From Candidatus Methanocomedens sp. (GTDB lineage Archaea > Halobacteriota > Methanosarcinia > Methanosarcinales > Methanocomedenaceae), in contig PYCK01000066.1 of assembly GCA_009649835.1 (NCBI GenBank), forward strand, positions 1 through 6,392: a DNA stretch of 6,392 nt, read 5' to 3'. The notes beneath the pieces were generated by a model. That model was not told the DNA's origin. It saw nothing but the letters and a program-made list of their open reading frames with translations, and made no database searches. Below, in pieces: positions 1 through 4,836 of the stretch (positions are counted from its first letter, which is position 1; every line of letters starts with the position of its first letter). The translations under genes were made by a program, and so were the position numbers.

Positions 1-17
1 CAAAAAATATCATAACA

Positions 18-46
18 TATATATTCATGGACGATTCTATATATTC
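18..46 (+). promoter_or_regulatory. Candidate TATA elements of the phoU-like/arv operon
   Basis: The 61 bases before the first gene are very AT-rich and contain the 9-mer TATATATTC twice, at 18-26 and 38-46, 20 bp apart. An archaeal TATA box sits about 27 bp before the start of transcription. The first copy would therefore start RNA near position 48, with a leader of roughly 14 nt. The second would start near 68, at an in-frame second ATG, giving a leaderless message. This is inferred from position and composition only, and no strong Shine-Dalgarno sequence precedes the gene. Confidence 0.45.
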
Positions 47-55
47 CATATAGAA
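35..55. repeat. Perfect inverted repeat, candidate operator
   Basis: TTCTATAT at 35-42 is exactly complementary to ATATAGAA at 48-55 with a 5-base spacer, so the arms form a perfect 8-bp dyad. It ends seven bases before the start codon and overlaps the expected transcription start. That placement suits a dimeric repressor site. Because the downstream protein begins with an AbrB-type DNA-binding fold, autoregulation is an attractive inference, but AT-rich dyads also arise by chance. Confidence 0.5.
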
Positions 56-61
56 CGGGAT

Positions 62-1066
62 ATGAATATGGAGATTCGAAAGATCCAGCGGACCGGAGGT
101 TCAACTTACATCGTTTCCCTGCCCAAGCAGTGGGCCGACCATGTAGGCCTGACCAGCGGTATGAATGTGGGGATTACTACCCGAGCCGACGGCAGCCTGC
201 TTATCTCAACTGATATCTCGTCTCCATCTCCTACAAAAAAACAACTGGATGTAACTGACAAGACCGGGTATGTGCTGGTGAGGGAGATCATAGCCTTCTA
301 TATTGCAGGCTTTAATGTGATCGAACTGGTATCAAAACGGATCACTGCCGAACAGAAACAGACCATCAGGCAGATCACACATAAGCTCATCGGACCCGAG
401 ATAGTTGAGGAGACTGCTGATCGGATGATCGTCCAGGATATGCTGAATCCCGGTGAACTGTCCCTGCGCCAGTCTGTACAGCGTATGTACCTGATAGCCA
501 GTTCCATGCTAACAGATGCAATGCATGCCCTGGTATCCAGTGACACCGACCTGGCTATGGATGTATCCAACAGGGACGATGAAGTGGACAAGTTGTACCT
601 ACTGATCGAAAAACAGCTTCGAATTATGCTTCGCAGCGGCCAGGTAATTGATTCACAGAAGGATATGACACCTGATATGGGTCTTGACCTGACCCTGGCG
701 GCCCGGCCTATTAAGAGGATCGCAGATCATGCAAGGAAGATTGCGCTTATCACAATAAGCCTGGAAAAACAGCTCCCTGAAGATATTGTCAGGATGTTTA
801 AGGGTGCAGGGCAAAGTGCAAGCGAACTTGTAGAAAATTCTGTAGATTCATTATTTTTATCTGATATTGACAAAGCCCACAATTCGGTTCAGATGAAAAT
901 GGAAATGAACAAGGCACTGCGTGCTATTGATAAGAAACTGATCACCCAGGATTTAAGGGATGCACTGCACCTGCGAATTGTATCGGATAGTATTGATCGT
1001 ATAGGTGAATCTGGCGCAAATATTGCAGAAATAGCGATAAATTCAACTATATCAAAATCAGTGTAA
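62..1066 (+). CDS. AbrB-type N-terminal domain + PhoU domains regulator
   Basis: A 334-residue member of the archaeal PhoU-like family with an N-terminal SpoVT/AbrB swapped-hairpin domain. Residues about 7-49 have the AbrB look: KIQRTGGSTYIVSLPKQW, then a GL..G..V turn and a short strand pair ending LLIS. The rest is predicted all-helical and carries two PhoU-like repeats. The characteristic RI(A/G)(D/E) motifs are RIADHARKIA at 219-228 (D222) and RIGESGANIAEIA at 313-325. PhoU proteins dampen phosphate uptake and PhoR-type signalling in bacteria. The AbrB fusion suggests DNA binding coupled to a phosphate or metal signal, which is inference. No phosphate transporter genes are visible. It lies 49 bp before arvA and probably shares its transcript. 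The start at 62 (ATG AAT ATG) could equally be the ATG at 68. It acts in the cytoplasm. Function is assigned by family; the target is unknown. Confidence 0.85.
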   Translation: MNMEIRKIQRTGGSTYIVSLPKQWADHVGLTSGMNVGITTRADGSLLISTDISSPSPTKKQLDVTDKTGYVLVREIIAFYIAGFNVIELVSKRITAEQKQTIRQITHKLIGPEIVEETADRMIVQDMLNPGELSLRQSVQRMYLIASSMLTDAMHALVSSDTDLAMDVSNRDDEVDKLYLLIEKQLRIMLRSGQVIDSQKDMTPDMGLDLTLAARPIKRIADHARKIALITISLEKQLPEDIVRMFKGAGQSASELVENSVDSLFLSDIDKAHNSVQMKMEMNKALRAIDKKLITQDLRDALHLRIVSDSIDRIGESGANIAEIAINSTISKSV

Positions 1067-1115
1067 GGAAACAATAAGAATAATCCTGTGAGGGGATTGA
1101 AACGGAGGAAAAAGA

Positions 1116-1751
1116 ATGGGATTTATTAAGAAAGTAAAAAAGAATTTCTCATCCATATTTAAAAACTTATTTAAGAAGAAGACTGCAAAGATCGGCATCT
1201 ACGGGCCGCCCAATGCCGGTAAGACCACCCTGGCAAACCGGATCATCAGGGACTGGACCGGTGATGCCATGGGTGCGGTATCGAATGTCCCGCATGAGAC
1301 CAGGCGGGCGCGCAGGCGTGAAGGTGTAACAATCCAATCCAATGGCTCAAAGGTCACACTGGATATTGTGGATACTCCCGGGCTGGCTACCAAGGTGGAC
1401 TTCCATGAGTTCATGGCCCATGGTCTGGAAGAAGAGGAAGCAAAGCGCAGGGCCAAGGAAGCCACAGAGGGTATCATCGAAGCAGTGAAATGGCTTGATG
1501 ACCTGGACGGAGTTATCCTGGTGATGGACGCTACCGAAGACCCGTTCACCCAGGTGAATGTGACTGTTATCGGGAACATGGAAGCAAGGAAACTGCCCCT
1601 TTTGATCGCTGCCAACAAGATCGACCTGCCCGAATCCTCACCTGCAAGGATACGCAGTGCATTCCCCCAGCATCCACTGGTACCAATATCAGCGTTGGAT
1701 GGACAGAACATAGATACTCTCTATGAAGAGATCGCGGACCATTTCGGGTGA
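1116..1751 (+). CDS. arvA: Era-like small GTPase, ArvA/OapA (archaeal vesiculation)
   Basis: A 211-residue TRAFAC-class GTPase. The G1 P-loop is GPPNAGKT at 30-37, G3 is DTPG at 86-89, G4 is NKID at 167-170 and G5 is SAL at 192-194. A Thr in the basic stretch RRREGVT (T72) is the likely G2/switch I residue. There is no KH domain, so it is not a true ribosome-assembly Era. The neighbours (DUF2073 then zinc ribbon) identify it as the archaeal OapA family, renamed ArvA after work in Haloferax linking it to extracellular vesicle formation. Residues 1-22 form a strongly basic amphipathic helix (hydrophobics at 3, 4, 7, 11, 14, 15, 18, 19), plausibly a membrane anchor. The start is fixed by GGAGG at 1104-1108, seven bases before the ATG. 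It is followed after 4 bp by arvB. Family assignment is firm; the vesicle role in this organism is inferred. Confidence 0.87.
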   Translation: MGFIKKVKKNFSSIFKNLFKKKTAKIGIYGPPNAGKTTLANRIIRDWTGDAMGAVSNVPHETRRARRREGVTIQSNGSKVTLDIVDTPGLATKVDFHEFMAHGLEEEEAKRRAKEATEGIIEAVKWLDDLDGVILVMDATEDPFTQVNVTVIGNMEARKLPLLIAANKIDLPESSPARIRSAFPQHPLVPISALDGQNIDTLYEEIADHFG

Positions 1752-1755
1752 TATC

Positions 1756-2115
1756 ATGATCGGAGTACAGATGGACCTGATTTCAGAGGAAAAGATGGCT
1801 GATATGACAGCCATGGAAAAAATACGGCTGATACTTGATGGTGTCAAGGAAGGCAAGATCCTTGTGCTTGAAAGAGGATTGACACCCACTGAAGAAGCGA
1901 AACTCATCGAGATGACCATGACCGAGATCACTCAGGAAGATTTTCCAGGTATTGAGATAGAGAGCTATCCCAGCAGCCAGAACCAGAAATTAATAGACAG
2001 GATATTCAGGAAACCTGTTGTCAGGACAAGATTGACAGTGATCGGCCCGGCAAACCAGTTGAAAACACTGAAAAAGGACCGTGATCTTATCAGTGCACTG
2101 GTATCTTCACAATAA
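1756..2115 (+). CDS. arvB: DUF2073 protein, ArvB/OapB
   Basis: A 119-residue cytoplasmic protein with no signal peptide or membrane segment. It begins MIGVQMDLISEEKM and has the mixed alpha/beta pattern of the archaeal DUF2073 family, with GLTPTEEAKLIE near the middle and a C-terminal RTRLTVIGPANQLKTL strand-turn-helix. The family is always found with the GTPase and zinc-ribbon proteins and is regarded as a partner of ArvA; its biochemical role is not known. The frame is open back to an ATG at 1723 inside arvA. I prefer the ATG at 1756 because it avoids a 29-base overlap, follows a GGTGA at 1747-1751 that overlaps the arvA stop, and gives the family's usual short N-terminus. The 4-bp spacing from arvA suggests translational coupling. 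Confidence 0.83.
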   Translation: MIGVQMDLISEEKMADMTAMEKIRLILDGVKEGKILVLERGLTPTEEAKLIEMTMTEITQEDFPGIEIESYPSSQNQKLIDRIFRKPVVRTRLTVIGPANQLKTLKKDRDLISALVSSQ

Positions 2116-2151
2116 ATACTTAATAGTAATTTGCTAAAATAAAGAGGAACT

Positions 2152-2565
2152 ATGCCCCACAAATGTACCAGGTGTGAGAACATTTTTAAGGACGGTGCCG
2201 TGGAAATTCTTAACGGCTGCCCCAACTGCGGCTGGAACAAATTCCTCTATGTGCATGATGAGCCCCAGGCAGTTGTGGAGAGTACAACCGAAGGGGAGGA
2301 AGAACAGCCGGCAAAGAAATTCTTAAAGGAGATAGATGAGTTCCTTGCAGACCAGGGGGTCAAGGTGGATGAGGTTGAAAAGATAGAACAGGAACCTGAG
2401 GATGAACGTATTGAATCGGTCAGGATAATGGGCCCCGGTTCCTATGAACTCAATCTTGAAGCATTGCTGGAGCGCAAGGAGATCATCATGGCAATGAAGG
2501 AAGATGGTACATATATGGTGCACTTACCTTCGGTGTTTGACAATAAAAAGAAAAAGAAGAAATAA
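2152..2565 (+). CDS. arvC: Zinc-ribbon protein, ArvC/OapC (DUF2072)
   Basis: A 137-residue protein with an N-terminal zinc ribbon: CTRC at 5-8 and CPNC at 23-26 supply four cysteines for one zinc. A highly acidic, probably flexible linker follows (about 45-95, rich in E and D). A conserved C-terminal segment reads IMGPGSYELNLEALLERKEI and ends MVHLPSVF. This order is that of the archaeal OapC/ArvC family, the third member of the GTPase cluster. The protein ends in six lysines after FDN, encoded by an A-rich run. AGAGGA at 2143-2148 lies just before the ATG. The 36-base gap after arvB is AT-rich and could hold an internal promoter, but read-through from arvB is simplest. Role in vesicle formation is inferred from the cluster; a nucleic-acid or protein-binding function of the ribbon is possible. 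Confidence 0.85.
   Translation: MPHKCTRCENIFKDGAVEILNGCPNCGWNKFLYVHDEPQAVVESTTEGEEEQPAKKFLKEIDEFLADQGVKVDEVEKIEQEPEDERIESVRIMGPGSYELNLEALLERKEIIMAMKEDGTYMVHLPSVFDNKKKKKK
2543..2562 (-). terminator. T-rich tract on minus strand within the arvC 3' end
   Basis: Read on the minus strand, the A-rich run encoding the polylysine tail of arvC becomes a pyrimidine tract of about 20 bases containing two runs of five T. It lies 16-35 bases downstream of the stop of the secreted-protein gene. U-rich tracts terminate archaeal transcription without a hairpin, so this could terminate the minus-strand operon. Inference from composition. Confidence 0.35.
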
Positions 2566-2570
2566 TCCTA

Positions 2571-2579
2571 TTCTTTTTC
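2571..2579 (+). terminator. T-rich tract after arvC
   Basis: TTCTTTTTC starts six bases after the arvC stop codon and overlaps the stop of the convergent gene. A short T-run immediately after an operon fits an archaeal U-tract terminator. The run is brief and no stem is evident, so support is modest. Confidence 0.3.
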
Positions 2580-3036
2580 ATGCTTCGAAAAACGTGTTTT
2601 GTGTAGTTGAAACGTTAGAAAATGTTCTTTCTACACCTGAGGGGAAAACAAGGATGAAAGTATCAACAGTAATACCCAGGTTGTGGGAATCATGGAAAAA
2701 TATATTTCCTCCTTGTTCAGGGTCATGGTAGGATACATTCCTTACTTTGACCACAGCATTATCTTCCCTGACACTCAGTACCTGTATATCATTAAAATCA
2801 CTGAATATGTCATAGATTGCAGGTTCTATGCTTCCTGTGCCCAGGAACATGACATACACTCTTGCAATCATATCCAGTTCATATTCGATGTTGAAGGTAG
2901 CATCCGGACCTTCGAGAGTCATTGTAATAGATCTCACTTGCAGGTACCTGGGTGTCTCAGCACTTGCAGCACCCACTGTTAAAAAAATTGATGATAACAC
3001 CAATCCCGTTATGAGCAAAATTATTCTACTGTTCAT
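2578..3036 (-). CDS. Small secreted protein, function unknown
   Basis: A 152-residue protein whose N-terminus is a clear Sec signal peptide: MNSR, then a hydrophobic core from I5 to about V21, then an A-x-A cleavage site (A24-S25-A26) before E27. The mature part of about 126 residues has alternating hydrophobic patterns typical of beta-strands (ITMTLEGPDATFNIEYEL; TVDTFILVFPSGVERTF). There is no cysteine, no second membrane helix and no sorting motif I recognise, so it is probably released or loosely surface-held. Two N-V-S sites could be N-glycosylated. I do not recognise the family. It lies 37 bp after the methyltransferase on the same strand and is likely co-transcribed with it. An AGAGAT-like Shine-Dalgarno precedes the ATG, and a TATATA at 3053-3058 seems too close to the start to be its promoter. 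Plus-strand frames here lack such features and are taken as shadows. Confidence 0.72.
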   Translation of the reverse strand: MNSRIILLITGLVLSSIFLTVGAASAETPRYLQVRSITMTLEGPDATFNIEYELDMIARVYVMFLGTGSIEPAIYDIFSDFNDIQVLSVREDNAVVKVRNVSYHDPEQGGNIFFHDSHNLGITVDTFILVFPSGVERTFSNVSTTQNTFFEA

Positions 3037-3073
3037 GGTTCTATCTCTTTAATATATAGTGTTCCATATCAAA

Positions 3074-3724
3074 TTATTTATCCTTTTCTCTCGACCTTGC
3101 AGCCACTGAGATCATGTGCCTCATATGATCCTTCCCTGCAATGTTCTTGATGACCTTGTTTTCTTTGATGTCTATGATATCCAGGCCGGAAAAAATGTCC
3201 TTTATCTCATCGGGGTCAAAATAATGGTACACCGAACCTGTACTGCGCAAAAACGTGGTTGGTTCCACTTCCCTGCCTCCCATACGCATATCTTCCCTGC
3301 CAAGTACTTCTATTATTAAGGTGCCGCCAGGCACCAGCACACGAGCGAATTCTAAGGGCACCGCGCTTCTTTCCTCTTCCAGCAAGTGCTGCAGGACGCC
3401 AAAGGCAACCACTGCATCGAATGTATTGTCCCTGAAGGGGAGATGGCATACGTCCGCAGCAGCCAGGCCCATTTGCATATTGCGGCGCAATCTCACATTG
3501 TCCAGTTCGGTTATGGCAAAGCTGGATATGTCCACTCCCATGACTTCGTATTCCCGCATGGCAAGAGGGATTGTGTATCTCCCCACTCCGCAGCCGGCAT
3601 CAAGGATACGGGCAGGTGGTGTTACATACCTGTCAAAAAAATCAAGTGAATACGGCCCCTTCCAGATACCACGCAGGTGTTCTGTGTTCCAGGCTTTCAG
3701 GTGGCTGATAGGTCTTTGCTTCAT
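3074..3724 (-). CDS. Class I SAM-dependent methyltransferase
   Basis: A 216-residue protein with the UbiE/Methyltransf_11-type Rossmann core. Motif I is ILDAGCGVG at 40-48. The acidic residue that binds the SAM ribose is D65 in GVDIS. The adenine-side motif is ADVCHLPF at 90-97. Motif IV/post-motif is FDAVVAFGVLQHL at 102-114. The LVPGGTLIIEV strand follows. The N-terminal 35 residues (WNTEHLRGIWKGPYSLDFF) and the last 60 (YHYFDPDEIKDIFSGLDIIDI) probably form the substrate lid. No signal or membrane segment is seen, so it acts in the cytoplasm. The substrate, whether a small molecule, lipid, quinone-like compound or protein, cannot be read from the sequence. It is the first gene of a two-gene minus-strand unit and is divergent from the lipoprotein gene. 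A TATA-like element lies about 30 bp upstream, suggesting a nearly leaderless message. Confidence 0.85.
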   Translation of the reverse strand: MKQRPISHLKAWNTEHLRGIWKGPYSLDFFDRYVTPPARILDAGCGVGRYTIPLAMREYEVMGVDISSFAITELDNVRLRRNMQMGLAAADVCHLPFRDNTFDAVVAFGVLQHLLEEERSAVPLEFARVLVPGGTLIIEVLGREDMRMGGREVEPTTFLRSTGSVYHYFDPDEIKDIFSGLDIIDIKENKVIKNIAGKDHMRHMISVAARSREKDK

Positions 3725-3750
3725 ACTTATAAAGAGATGACAACGTTTAT

Positions 3751-3760
3751 GTATAAAAAT
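3751..3760 (-). promoter_or_regulatory. Candidate TATA box of the methyltransferase gene
   Basis: The minus strand reads ATTTTTATAC, centred about 31 bp upstream of the start codon at 3724. The standard 26-28 bp offset would start RNA within a few bases of the ATG. No clear Shine-Dalgarno lies between, consistent with a leaderless archaeal transcript. Inference from position and composition. Confidence 0.45.
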
Positions 3761-3777
3761 GAGTTCTAATCCTCACG

Positions 3778-3787
3778 CCAATTAAAG
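3778..3787 (+). promoter_or_regulatory. Weak TATA-like element before the lipoprotein gene
   Basis: CCAATTAAAG lies about 52 bp before the ATG at 3835. It would give a start near 3810 and a leader of about 25 nt carrying the AGAGGA at 3823-3828. It is a poor TATA match and is chosen mainly by spacing. Confidence 0.25.
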
Positions 3788-3791
3788 TTCC

Positions 3792-3819
3792 ACAATGATA
3801 ATTGGACAATGATAATTGG
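3792..3819 (+). repeat. Perfect 14-bp tandem duplication
   Basis: ACAATGATAATTGG occurs twice head to tail with no mismatch, at 3792-3805 and 3806-3819, directly upstream of the ribosome binding site of the lipoprotein gene. Each copy contains the near-palindrome CAATGATAATTG. It may be a recent slippage duplication or a pair of operator half-sites lying between the TATA-like element and the transcription start. Role unknown. Confidence 0.85.
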
Positions 3820-3834
3820 CCAAGAGGAAAAACA

Positions 3835-4590
3835 ATGAATAAGATGATCAAAATAATAATTACACTGGCCATAGTTATGACCGGACTGATGATGTCAGGA
3901 TGTACAGACAGCAAACCTGCCCCCCAGCAGCAATTCGACCACAACTTGCCGGTGGTTCCTGTTGCAGTGGATGTCACTATAGGCGAAGCACTTGCAGACC
4001 CTTATGCATATGAAACCATCCGTGTGACTGGTATCGTGAACCAGACCATCAATGTTACGGGTTATACATACATGGAGATCACAGACAGCACTGGCAGCCT
4101 GTGGGTGGCAGGGTATTCGACACAACTGGATAACGGCACAGAGATAACAGCCACTGGCAACCTGAATATCGAGTTTACCAGTCCCACTATGGGCAGGACG
4201 TTCGACATTATTTTATTTGCTGATTCGATCTCTGGCGGGAACACATCTGTTTCAAACTCCCCGCATGGTAGCGGTACTATAGTAACTGGTGACATCAATG
4301 TCACACCTGTTGATGGGAGCACAAGGATAGAAGATATCAAGTCTATGTCTGCACAACTGGATGGACAGGTTGTGAAGGTATCTGCCGAGGTAGTGAAAAA
4401 CGTGGTGCTCATTGATGAATATTTCCTGACACTTGATGACGGTACAGGACAGTTGAAGGCAAGATGTCCAAATACTTTTAATGTATCCCAGGGGGACAGC
4501 GTGGTAGTCACAGGCAGCGTAATGACAGACGTGGACCTTGGAAGTGGATACTATTATGAAGTATTGCTCCAGATAACTGATGTGGAGTAG
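3835..4590 (+). CDS. Lipoprotein with two OB-fold-like repeats
   Basis: A 251-residue exported protein. Residues 1-22 form a signal peptide (MNKMIKIIITLAIVMTG) ending in a lipobox MSGC with the lipidated cysteine at C23, so the mature protein is probably membrane-anchored on the outer face. After a Pro/Gln-rich spacer come two related units. The first is about 47-132 (IGEALADPYAYETIRVTGIV ... YTYMEITDSTGSLWV ... ITATGNL). The second is about 164-250 (IEDIKSMSAQLDGQVVKVSA ... YFLTLDDGTGQLKA ... VVVTGSV). They are joined by a Gly/Ser/Thr-rich linker. The pattern of strand, D(S/D)(T)G(S/Q)L turn and V(T)G strand is that of the bacterial/archaeal secreted OB-fold (tRNA_anti-like) proteins. The ligand is unknown. 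AGAGGA at 3823-3828 is six bases upstream and selects the ATG at 3835 over an in-frame TTG at 3802. Several N-x-S/T sites suggest glycosylation. It is divergent from the methyltransferase. Confidence 0.75.
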   Translation: MNKMIKIIITLAIVMTGLMMSGCTDSKPAPQQQFDHNLPVVPVAVDVTIGEALADPYAYETIRVTGIVNQTINVTGYTYMEITDSTGSLWVAGYSTQLDNGTEITATGNLNIEFTSPTMGRTFDIILFADSISGGNTSVSNSPHGSGTIVTGDINVTPVDGSTRIEDIKSMSAQLDGQVVKVSAEVVKNVVLIDEYFLTLDDGTGQLKARCPNTFNVSQGDSVVVTGSVMTDVDLGSGYYYEVLLQITDVE

Positions 4591-4646
4591 GTACGTCAGG
4601 TATTGTATCTATCAAATTCAGGTGTAAAACCAGGAGTAAAGTCAGT

Positions 4647-4795
4647 GACTTTTTAATTTATTCTGGATAAATGAATCATGGGAAAAAAGATTAACCGCAG
4701 AGGGCACAGAGGTTCGCAGAGGCTTGTTATTTTACTCTGAGTCCCTCTGCGGTCTCTGCGGTTTTTCGAATCGTCCCAGAATATAATAAAAAGTC
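4647..4795. mobile_element. MITE/REP-like composite inverted-repeat element
   Basis: Outer arms of 20 bp at 4647-4666 (GACTTTTTA...ATTCTGG) and 4776-4795 (CCAGAAT...AAAAAGTC) are complementary at 18 of 20 positions. Nested inside is a GC-rich hairpin. AACCGCAGAG (4693-4702) pairs with CTCTGCGGTT (4754-4763) and CGCAGAGG (4715-4722) pairs with CCTCTGCG (4744-4751), around a 21-base loop that contains ACTCTGAGT. The left half has three CAGAGG-containing units in a row. GCAGAGG hairpins of this kind are, from memory, abundant intergenic repeats in methanogens and other prokaryotes. No coding frame is credible inside. Size, terminal inverted repeats and position between genes fit a non-autonomous element, but mobility is not shown. 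Confidence 0.65.
4781..4790 (+). promoter_or_regulatory. Candidate TATA box of thiDN within the repeat element
   Basis: ATATAATAAA lies in the right outer arm of the composite repeat, centred about 51 bp before the thiDN start. RNA would begin near 4812, leaving a leader of about 25 nt that includes GAGGTGA at 4823-4829. The leader is too short for a TPP riboswitch, and none of its conserved boxes is visible. Inference. Confidence 0.4.
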
Positions 4796-4836
4796 TCTAA
4801 AGTCAGGTGTAAAGTTAGGTATGAGGTGAAGGTGAC

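Larger units (their letters stand above)
4619..4827 (+). repeat. Degenerate 12-bp direct repeats flanking the composite element
   Basis: On the left are two adjacent 12-mers, CAGGTGTAAAAC (4619-4630) and CAGGAGTAAAGT (4631-4642). On the right are CAGGTGTAAAGT (4804-4815) and the weaker TAGGTATGAGGT (4816-4827). The left and right copies also share TCAGGTGTAAA exactly (4618-4628 and 4803-4813). They bracket the inverted-repeat element at 4647-4795. They may be an older tandem repeat split by an insertion, or target-site-like flanks. The right copies fall in the leader of thiDN. Confidence 0.55.

Noticed and set aside
1..61. Replication origin near the origin-associated (oap) genes
   Set aside because: The oap name comes from haloarchaeal gene location. 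Here I see no origin recognition boxes or orc1/cdc6 gene, and the AT-rich stretch is short and explained as a promoter.
1085..1103. CRISPR-repeat-like ending (GGGGATTGAAAC) between the phoU-like gene and arvA
   Set aside because: It occurs once only, with no second copy or spacers in the window. ATTGAAAC alone is too short to claim a repeat remnant.
1723..1755. Upstream ATG start for arvB
   Set aside because: It would overlap arvA by 29 bases and add residues unlike the family. The ATG at 1756 has a coupled ribosome binding site.
2683..3052. Plus-strand frames overlapping the secreted-protein gene
   Set aside because: They lack plausible start signals and domain patterns, while the minus-strand frame has a textbook signal peptide.
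3802..3834. TTG start for the lipoprotein gene
   Set aside because: It would put eleven polar residues before the signal peptide and lies within the 14-bp repeat. The ATG at 3835 has AGAGGA six bases upstream.
4591..4836. TPP riboswitch upstream of thiDN
   Set aside because: The conserved CTGAGA and ACCTGAT boxes and the pyrophosphate-sensor helix are not visible, and the region is occupied by a symmetrical inverted repeat instead.
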